This document shows positions 6,407-10,749 of a DNA stretch of 10,749 nt, one piece after another. The stretch is from JBBSGD01 sp038254435 (GTDB lineage Bacteria > Actinomycetota > CADDZG01 > WHSQ01). The stretch spans positions 1-10,749 of the forward strand of contig JBBSGD010000060.1 in NCBI GenBank assembly GCA_038254435.1, in the 5' to 3' direction. Made by a program: the position numbers and the translations under genes. The notes under the pieces are model-generated. The model saw only the letters and a program-made list of their open reading frames with translations, was not told the DNA's origin and did no database searches. How positions within the stretch are numbered: the stretch's first letter is position 1; each line of letters opens with the position of its first letter.

Positions 6407-7903
6407 TCAGTCTCCGAGTGCCGTCAGCGACTTGTTGGGGTGCGGACCGTTGTATACGGACGCGTTGCTGTTGGGCAGGTTGGCGCAATCACGCTCTTTG
6501 AGGATGAGCTTGCGGTCCTTCGGGGAAGTCTTCTGATTGAAGTCGAAGGCATTGAACATGTCGTTGGCACGCCGGTCCCGGGCGGTCATCGAGTGAAGAC
6601 CGAAAGTCTTCTCCATGAACTTGAGCACCGACGAGAACTCGTAGGTCGTGTTGTCGATGTAGCCCGGCTTGGTCCACGGCGAGATGATGAGCAGAGGGAC
6701 GCGGGGACCGAGGCCCATGTAGTCGATGTGAGGCGGCACGACGTGGTCGTACATACCGCCGAAGTCGTCCCACGTCAGAAAGACAGCGCTGCTCTTCCAG
6801 TACTTCGACTTCATCAAAGCGTTCATCTGCTGCACCGTCCAGTTCTCACCGTAGCAAACGCTTCCGCCGCCGGGGTGCTCCTTGTAGGCGGGCGGAGGGT
6901 GCAGCCAGGTGATCCTAGGCAGGTTGTTGTGCTTCACGTCCTTGAGGAAGGCATCCGGAGGGCGCATGCGGTTCCACGACGGTCCGTACCTAAGGTGCTT
7001 GATGGCCAGGAGCGGGTTCATCCACGCCTCGGAATCCTCGTAGAAGCGCCATGAGATGCCTTTGTTGTTGAGCTGATCGATGATCGAGCGCATCTGGAAG
7101 CAGGCAGGGATCGCCTTCCAGTGGGCGCCGATGCCGCTAAGGTCAACCTTGTCCTCGTCGTTCATTACCTGCTTGCGCTCTTTCTTTGTGAGGTGCGCAA
7201 AGCGGTAGACGTGCTCGGCGCTGTCATCGCAGTATCCGCCGACTCCTCCGAGCTCGTTCTTGTTTCCGACGACGTCATGCGCCTGCGCGCCGATCGTGTA
7301 GAGGTGCTCCGGAAAAGTTGGCCCATACATCGAAGAGAACATGCGGTCGCCGAGAACGAAGTGGTCGGCGTAGGACCAGTAGTTCGGCATGCCCTGGCGC
7401 GTGAATGCCTGATAGCCTTCGAGACCCGAGCCGTTTGTGACGTTGTCGAACCCATCCATCTTGCCGCCGTCGATGCTCTCGACTCCATCAAAGAATGCGT
7501 GCCCAAGGTCCGGCTTGAAGGAATCCGGCGCCACCTTGAGCGGAACCGTCCGCCCGTCGCTCGTCTTCCCACTAGTCGCACCGTCGCCGCCCGGGTAGCG
7601 TCCGAAGTAATTGTCGTAGGTCCGGTTCTCTTTGACTATGAAGATCACGTGCTTGATGGGGTTGGGAGCCGCGGCCGCAGTGGGCGACGGTGAGGGCGAC
7701 CCGCCTGGGGAGCTCGACGCTGCCGGTGAAGCTGCGTTGCCGTTGTCCTTTACAGGCAATGCGCTGCGCGCAGCGACGTAGATGAGAAGAAGCGCCGCGA
7801 TGCCGATCAAGGCCACAGCCCTTCGGCGCCGCGCGAGCATGCGCGCCCGGGCCTTGGGAGCTCGTGCTCCCCGCAGTCTTGAACCTCCGCGATCGAGGCT
7901 CAC
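6407..7903 (-). CDS. Phospholipase C / acid phosphatase-type phosphoesterase (PF04185 family), membrane-anchored or secreted
   Basis: A 498-residue phosphoesterase of the bacterial phospholipase C/AcpA family, hydrolysing phosphate esters or phospholipid headgroups outside the cell. The N-terminus is very basic (MLARRRRA), followed by a hydrophobic segment VALIGIAALLLIYVAA (about 30-45). A Pro/Ser/Ala linker comes next, then the catalytic domain. Signatures: HVIFIVKENRTYDNYFG with metal-binding Glu92-Asn93 and nucleophile candidate Thr95; FSSMYGPTFPEHLYTIGAQA; FLTWDDFGGMYDHVVPP (377-388 region), whose Asp/His residues complete the metal site; and GLGPRVPLLIISPWTKPGYI. No Cys follows the hydrophobic segment, so it is a signal anchor or signal peptide rather than a lipoprotein signal. 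I chose GTG 7901-7903 because AAAGGGGG lies a few bases upstream and a TATGAT box (7938-7943) sits between it and the farther GTG at 7955-7957. Phospholipase versus phosphatase activity cannot be told from sequence. Confidence 0.9.
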   Translation of the reverse strand: MSLDRGGSRLRGARAPKARARMLARRRRAVALIGIAALLLIYVAARSALPVKDNGNAASPAASSSPGGSPSPSPTAAAAPNPIKHVIFIVKENRTYDNYFGRYPGGDGATSGKTSDGRTVPLKVAPDSFKPDLGHAFFDGVESIDGGKMDGFDNVTNGSGLEGYQAFTRQGMPNYWSYADHFVLGDRMFSSMYGPTFPEHLYTIGAQAHDVVGNKNELGGVGGYCDDSAEHVYRFAHLTKKERKQVMNDEDKVDLSGIGAHWKAIPACFQMRSIIDQLNNKGISWRFYEDSEAWMNPLLAIKHLRYGPSWNRMRPPDAFLKDVKHNNLPRITWLHPPPAYKEHPGGGSVCYGENWTVQQMNALMKSKYWKSSAVFLTWDDFGGMYDHVVPPHIDYMGLGPRVPLLIISPWTKPGYIDNTTYEFSSVLKFMEKTFGLHSMTARDRRANDMFNAFDFNQKTSPKDRKLILKERDCANLPNSNASVYNGPHPNKSLTALGD

Positions 7904-7937
7904 CGAGCCCCCTTTCTGACGTCGCCGGTCGGCGCGC

Positions 7938-7943
7938 ATCATA
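7938..7943 (-). promoter_or_regulatory. Candidate -10 box of the phosphoesterase gene
   Basis: Read on the minus strand this is TATGAT, one base from the consensus TATAAT. It lies about 35 nt before the GTG at 7903, with AAAGGGGG (complement of 7910-7917) in between. No good -35 hexamer is visible at the expected distance. The placement supports the shorter gene start. Confidence 0.45.
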
Positions 7944-8036
7944 CGGCCCTGCACCACCGGAACACCGGCAAAAGAAACGCTCCAGCAGGTTCGGCCGCGC
8001 TCACGGCGCGCTCTCCTAGCGCCCCGCGAGTAGCTT

Positions 8037-8843
8037 TTAAGAGCGCTGACAGCGGGGGCAGTACGTGGTTCCCCGGCCCCCCAGAACGGTCTTTCTCAGC
8101 GGCGTGCTGCAGCGCGGGCAGGGGCGCCCCGCCTGCCCGTATGCGACGAGGAAGCCGGCGTTGCGCCCGGACGCTCCGCTCACCATGCGGTAATCGCGAA
8201 ACGTGGTGCCCTCGCGTTCGATGGCCACTGCGAGCACCTCTCTTATGGCCGCGTGGAGGGCGTGGGCCTGGGCCCGCCCGACCCGCCTCGAGGCGGGGTT
8301 TATGCGGGCCAGCCACAGCGCTTCGTCGGCGTAGATGTTGCCGACCCCGGCCACCGGTCGCTGGCTCAGGATATAAGGCTTGACTTGAGACTTCGTGTTG
8401 GCCAGGGCGAGGGCGAAGTTGTCGGCGTCGAAGTCCTCGGAGAGTGGCTCCGGACCGAGACGAGCGAGCGTGGGCAGCAGCGAGTAGTCGCCTTGCTCGA
8501 CCACGGCAAGGCGCCCGAAGCGGCGCACGTCCCGAAAGCACAGCTCGCGCCCATCGCTCAGCGACGCCCGCGCCCTGACGTGCGGATCGGGGCCGAGATC
8601 GAAGCGGAGCGATCCCGTCATGCCGAGATGCAGGATCAGCTCGAGCTCTGCGTCGAGTGAGCAGAGTATGAACTTTCCCCTGCGTCCCACGCGTGCTACC
8701 CGCCGGCCGATGAGACGTTCTGCAGCGATGAACTGGCGCGGGACCATCGGATGGGAATCCCAGGACACGTCCACCACCCGCCGGCCTTCGAGCTCCGGTG
8801 CGAGCTCGCGGCGAACAGACTCGACTTCGGGCAGCTCGGGCAT
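8037..8843 (-). CDS. mutM: Formamidopyrimidine-DNA glycosylase (Fpg/MutM)
   Basis: A 268-residue bifunctional DNA glycosylase/AP lyase that removes 8-oxoguanine and formamidopyrimidines and cleaves the abasic site. The start is fixed by the obligatory N-terminus MPELPEVE: after Met removal Pro2 is the Schiff-base nucleophile and Glu3 the acid. Other conserved features are the hairpin lysine Lys57 in GRRGKF, HLGMTG (72-77), RDVRRFG (104-110) with the base-gap-filling residues, the helix-two-turn-helix GVGNIYADEALW (166-177), and a complete C-terminal zinc finger with Cys242, 245, 262 and 265 and hairpin Arg257 in GGRGTTYC. Length is standard. I see no clear ribosome binding site upstream, so the transcript may be leaderless or weakly translated. 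It is divergent from the MpaB-like gene, with 93 bp between starts. In function it pairs with the gap-repair genes at 688-2989, but it is not in their operon. Confidence 0.97.
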   Translation of the reverse strand: MPELPEVESVRRELAPELEGRRVVDVSWDSHPMVPRQFIAAERLIGRRVARVGRRGKFILCSLDAELELILHLGMTGSLRFDLGPDPHVRARASLSDGRELCFRDVRRFGRLAVVEQGDYSLLPTLARLGPEPLSEDFDADNFALALANTKSQVKPYILSQRPVAGVGNIYADEALWLARINPASRRVGRAQAHALHAAIREVLAVAIEREGTTFRDYRMVSGASGRNAGFLVAYGQAGRPCPRCSTPLRKTVLGGRGTTYCPRCQRS

Positions 8844-8886
8844 GGGCAAACTGTAGCTGCGAATGAAGGCAGGCGGCCCGGAAACG

Positions 8887-8902
8887 TATGGTGCTTGCCA
8901 TA
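8887..8902. promoter_or_regulatory. Short inverted repeat between divergent mutM and MpaB-like genes
   Basis: TATGG (8887-8891) and CCATA (8898-8902) form a perfect 5-bp dyad around a 6-bp centre. It lies in the 93-bp gap between two divergent starts, where an operator would be expected. A TAGCAT that could serve as -10 for the + strand gene lies at 8921-8926, only about 10 bp before its ATG. A 5-bp dyad can occur by chance, so confidence is low. Confidence 0.25.
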
Positions 8903-8936
8903 TAGGGCCCCCGCCCCGGCTAGCATCGAGTAAGAG

Positions 8937-9734
8937 ATGACGACCACTCGGACGGGCCCCGACCTCGGCTTCTTCGGGCCCCACAGCGTCGCCTGGAAGG
9001 TGCACGGCGACCCGTCACTGCTGATCGGCGGGCTGCGTGCGCTTCTGATCCAGGGCCTCAAACCACGTGCGATAGCGGCAGTCGACCAGCACAGCCCGTT
9101 TCGCACGAACTTCTGGGGCAGGCTCAACCGCACCAGCGAGTACATCATGGTCACTACGTTTGGCGACACGACCTCCGCTTCCGCCATTGCCCGCCGGGTA
9201 CGGGAGGGGCACCGGCGCATCTCGGGCTTCGATCCCGTCACCGGGCGCGCTTACAGGGCCGACGAGCCGGAGCTGCTGTTGTGGGTGCACGCGGCGGAAG
9301 TCGACTCCTTCCTCGCCGCTTTTCGGCGCTACGGGGGCCGGCTGTCGCACGATGATGCCGACCGTTATGTCGCGGAGATGGTGACTGCGGCCGAGCTCAT
9401 GGGGCTCGACCCGCCCGAGGTGCCGTCCACCTACAAGGAGCTGCAGGCATATCTTGACGGAGTCGACGACCTCGCCCTCACCCGGGCCGCCAAGGAGGGC
9501 ATGCGCCTGCTCTTCTCGCCTCCGCTGCCCGTCGCCGCCCGGCCCCTGTGGAAGGTGGCGGCGGCGGCGACCATCGCCGTCCTTCCCGAGCGGGTGCGCG
9601 ACCTGTACGGGCTCCCGTGGCCCTCACCCGTCAATCCCCTGCTCGTGGCCGCCGTGTGGCCGGCATTTCGGGCCATGAACCTGCTGCTCCCCGGTCCTCC
9701 CCAGCTGCGCGAGGCGAAGCGCCGCGCAGGCTGA
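8937..9734 (+). CDS. MpaB/DUF2236 family protein (haem oxygenase-like)
   Basis: A 265-residue member of the DUF2236 family, which includes the fungal oxygenase MpaB and the rubber oxygenase Lcp; characterised members bind b-type haem. Visible family features: GDPSLLIGGLRALLIQ (24-39), the segment LKPRAIAAVDQHSPFR (41-56), WGRLNRTSEYI (60-70), TTFGDT (73-78), RAYRADEPELLLWVHAAEVDSFL (104-126, His118) and DADRYVAEM (140-148). The C-terminal half has two hydrophobic helices (about 205-215 and 234-252) with many prolines, usual in this family. Where I expect the family motif L-H-P this protein has L-K-P (Lys42). No signal peptide is visible. The ATG follows GAGTAAGAG, a modest ribosome binding site. 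It is monocistronic, divergent from mutM and convergent with the transglycosylase gene. Substrate and reaction are unknown. Confidence 0.88.
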   Translation: MTTTRTGPDLGFFGPHSVAWKVHGDPSLLIGGLRALLIQGLKPRAIAAVDQHSPFRTNFWGRLNRTSEYIMVTTFGDTTSASAIARRVREGHRRISGFDPVTGRAYRADEPELLLWVHAAEVDSFLAAFRRYGGRLSHDDADRYVAEMVTAAELMGLDPPEVPSTYKELQAYLDGVDDLALTRAAKEGMRLLFSPPLPVAARPLWKVAAAATIAVLPERVRDLYGLPWPSPVNPLLVAAVWPAFRAMNLLLPGPPQLREAKRRAG

Positions 9735-9735
9735 G

Positions 9736-9825
9736 GCCGGCAAGGCACCTGGACGCGCACGGAGCCTCTCCCTGCTCGGCTGGTTCCTTGCTACCGAGGC
9801 ATGGAGAGGCTCCGACTTGCCAGGC
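9736..9825. repeat. Layered inverted repeat between convergent genes; possible bidirectional terminator or structured RNA
   Basis: Three nested complementary pairs are visible. The outer pair is GCCGGCAAG (9736-9744) with CTTGCC-A-GGC (9816-9825, one bulged A). The middle pair is an exact 11-bp stem, GGAGCCTCTCC (9761-9771) with GGAGAGGCTCC (9803-9813). The inner pair is CTCGG (9775-9779) with CCGAG (9794-9798) around a 14-nt loop. It starts one base after the TGA of the MpaB-like gene. No T-tract follows on either strand, so a classical intrinsic terminator is not shown; a Rho-independent terminator of the T-less actinobacterial kind, or a structured RNA, remains possible. Confidence 0.55.
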
Positions 9826-9856
9826 TCAGATCACACTGCCTGGGCCGGCTGATGAT

Positions 9857-9873
9857 CCCGCCGCGCAGGCGGG
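9857..9873 (-). terminator. GC-rich hairpin downstream of the transglycosylase gene
   Basis: CCCGCC (9857-9862) and GGCGGG (9868-9873) form a perfect 6-bp stem with a 5-nt loop. Read on the minus strand it lies about 15 nt after the stop codon of the LysM transglycosylase gene. There is no T-run after it, so it is a plausible but unproven terminator. Confidence 0.4.
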
Positions 9874-9887
9874 TCCTTCAGTTGCGT

Positions 9888-10445
9888 CTAACCGCAGACG
9901 GGCCAGCGCGACGACTGCCCCGCCGCGATAAGTCCCGCCGCCGCGCTCGCCTGTGCTGCGGGGTCGAAGATCGAGCCGCTGCCGTACTCGGCCCAGGTCG
10001 TCTTGTCGAACTGGAACAGGCCGTAGTAGCCCGCCGGGTTCACCGCAGATGGGTTGAGACTCGACTCGCACGAGGCTATCGACACGAGGTAGGCGCCATC
10101 GACCCCTTGCTGAGCGGCTGCGCTGAGGATGATGTCGGTGACCGAACCCCCGCTCGGCGCCGGCGCGGTCGAGGCGGACGCGGAGCTGCTCACGCCGTCG
10201 CCGTCGGGAATGACGAGAGTCGTCCCCGCAAACACCAGGTCGGGGTCGGCGATCCCGTTCTTCGCGGCCAGGGCCGTTACCGAGGTGCCGTAATGCCGGG
10301 CAATTCCCGACAGCGTCTCCCCGGACGCGACCCGGTGCGACTCGTGTGCCTGAGCTGCGGGCGCGGCCGCAAGCGAAACCGCGGCGGCGAGTCCGCAAGC
10401 CACCGTGAACCGCCGCAAGCGAAACGTTTTTCTGTCCTTGCCCAT
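9888..10445 (-). CDS. Secreted LysM lytic transglycosylase (Rpf/SLT-like)
   Basis: A 185-residue exported cell-wall hydrolase. A signal peptide (about 1-33) has a basic start, the hydrophobic core FTVACGLAAAVSLAAAPA and a predicted cut after AQA. A LysM domain (about 36-80) contains HRVASGETLSGIARHYG and TTLVIP. A Ser/Ala/Pro linker (about 83-100) leads to a compact C-terminal transglycosylase domain (about 101-185). In that domain ASCESSLNPSAVNPAG carries the catalytic glutamate Glu127, and YYGLFQFDKTTWAEYG is the matching substrate-cleft motif. Cys126 and Cys184, near the C-terminus, could form the disulphide seen in resuscitation-promoting-factor-like domains. It should cleave peptidoglycan glycan strands outside the membrane. 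ATG 10443-10445 has GGAGG about 10 nt upstream. It is preceded by a long apparently non-coding leader and followed by hairpins. Whether it acts as an Rpf in resuscitation cannot be decided from sequence. Confidence 0.9.
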   Translation of the reverse strand: MGKDRKTFRLRRFTVACGLAAAVSLAAAPAAQAHESHRVASGETLSGIARHYGTSVTALAAKNGIADPDLVFAGTTLVIPDGDGVSSSASASTAPAPSGGSVTDIILSAAAQQGVDGAYLVSIASCESSLNPSAVNPAGYYGLFQFDKTTWAEYGSGSIFDPAAQASAAAGLIAAGQSSRWPVCG

Positions 10446-10749
10446 AGAGCATCGACCTCCACTGGTCTCGTCTTCGGAAATAGGGCGAAGGCACCAGGGT
10501 TGAGGTCGCTGCCCGAATGGTCAAACAGCCTCGAAGGCGCTTGGCCGGCCTCTATCGGTCTTGCGGCGAAGGGTGTTTTGCCTGCTCATAGCCCATTCTG
10601 TCGCCCGGCGATCCCTCTGAGTAGCGTAATTTGCCAGTATGGGTTCTTGTCTCCAGGCTAAGGTCGGCCAGCGAACCCTATCGATCGAGCACAACAAGTT
10701 TCTCGGTCTCTTGGGAATATCCGGCACTTGAGGTTGCGATGGGGTGCGG
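10446..10749 (-). other. About 300 bp without a credible gene, upstream of the transglycosylase gene
   Basis: No frame here has recognisable protein character. Two inverted repeats are visible. GGTCAA (10519-10524) pairs with TTGGCC (10541-10546, one G-T pair) and encloses GCCT-CGA-AGGC (10528-10538). GGGTTC (10641-10646) pairs exactly with GAACCC (10673-10678). On the minus strand TTTGACC (complement of 10519-10525) could be a -35 box, but no good -10 follows at 16-18 nt. GGAGG lies just before the gene at 10445. A structured 5' leader would be unsurprising, since related genes in actinobacteria are often riboswitch-controlled, but I could not match a known class. Confidence 0.4.

Noticed and set aside
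8844..9005. N-terminal extension of the mutM frame beyond MPELPEVE
   Set aside because: Fpg needs Pro directly after the initiator Met as its catalytic residue, so the gene must begin at 8843.
9735..9887. tRNA or other known small RNA in the convergent gap
   Set aside because: No cloverleaf spacing, no T-loop GTTCRA motif and no CCA end; only stem pairs are visible.
10519..10542. Promoter with TTGACC as -35 box on the minus strand
   Set aside because: At 16-18 nt spacing only AACCCT-like sequence is found, a poor -10 match, and the TTGACC lies inside a hairpin arm.
10521..10727. 68-codon frame on - in the leader of the transglycosylase gene
   Set aside because: GTG start without a convincing ribosome binding site, Arg-rich composition and no family resemblance; more likely leader sequence.
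10446..10749. c-di-AMP (ydaO) or c-di-GMP (GEMM) riboswitch before the transglycosylase
   Set aside because: The conserved GGGGUGAAU-type core of ydaO is not seen. A GGCAAA followed by GGGATCGC only loosely recalls GEMM, and the required hairpin between them is absent.

Overview
The window is G+C-rich bacterial DNA with compact, short-spaced genes, several GTG/TTG starts and Pro/Ser-rich linkers in exported proteins. LigC plus a stand-alone Prim-PolC, an MpaB/DUF2236 protein, a LysM/lytic transglycosylase protein and a FadD-type acyl-CoA synthetase point to Actinomycetota. This could be an uncultured soil or water lineage, but no marker here fixes the genus. I see no mobile element, CRISPR array, rRNA or tRNA.

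Layout, left to right. (1) Positions 1-674 hold the C-terminal part of an acyl-CoA synthetase, cut by the window edge. It is followed after 13 bp by a stand-alone LigD-type primase-polymerase (688-1704), both on +. (2) On -, a tight pair runs leftward: an ABC1/UbiB-type atypical kinase (4429-2996) and, 6 bp later, a LigC-type ATP-dependent DNA ligase (2989-1994). Between the convergent polymerase and ligase lies a start-less fragment of a SnoaL-like (NTF2-fold) protein, in frame with the ligase stop codon. (3) On +, a membrane-anchored LysM protein (4518-5030) overlaps by GTGA a phenylacetate-CoA ligase (5027-6373). (4) On - are a phospholipase C/acid-phosphatase-type phosphoesterase (7903-6407) and formamidopyrimidine-DNA glycosylase MutM (8843-8037). 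(5) On + is an MpaB/DUF2236 haem oxygenase-like protein (8937-9734), convergent with a secreted LysM lytic transglycosylase on - (10445-9888). Strong inverted repeats sit between those two. (6) The last 300 bp (10446-10749) are upstream of the transglycosylase and appear non-coding.

The most coherent theme is base-excision/gap repair. In mycobacteria the Prim-PolC/LigC pair fills short gaps, preferentially with ribonucleotides, and seals them as part of a stationary-phase excision repair pathway. MutM, which starts such repair at oxidised purines, lies about 5 kb away. The other genes are envelope (two LysM proteins, secreted phosphoesterase) and CoA-thioester metabolism (two adenylate-forming ligases). 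I found no clearly new multi-gene system. The points most worth checking are the truncated SnoaL-like fragment, the kinase-ligC coupling, the layered inverted repeat at 9736-9825, and the long structured leader of the transglycosylase gene.
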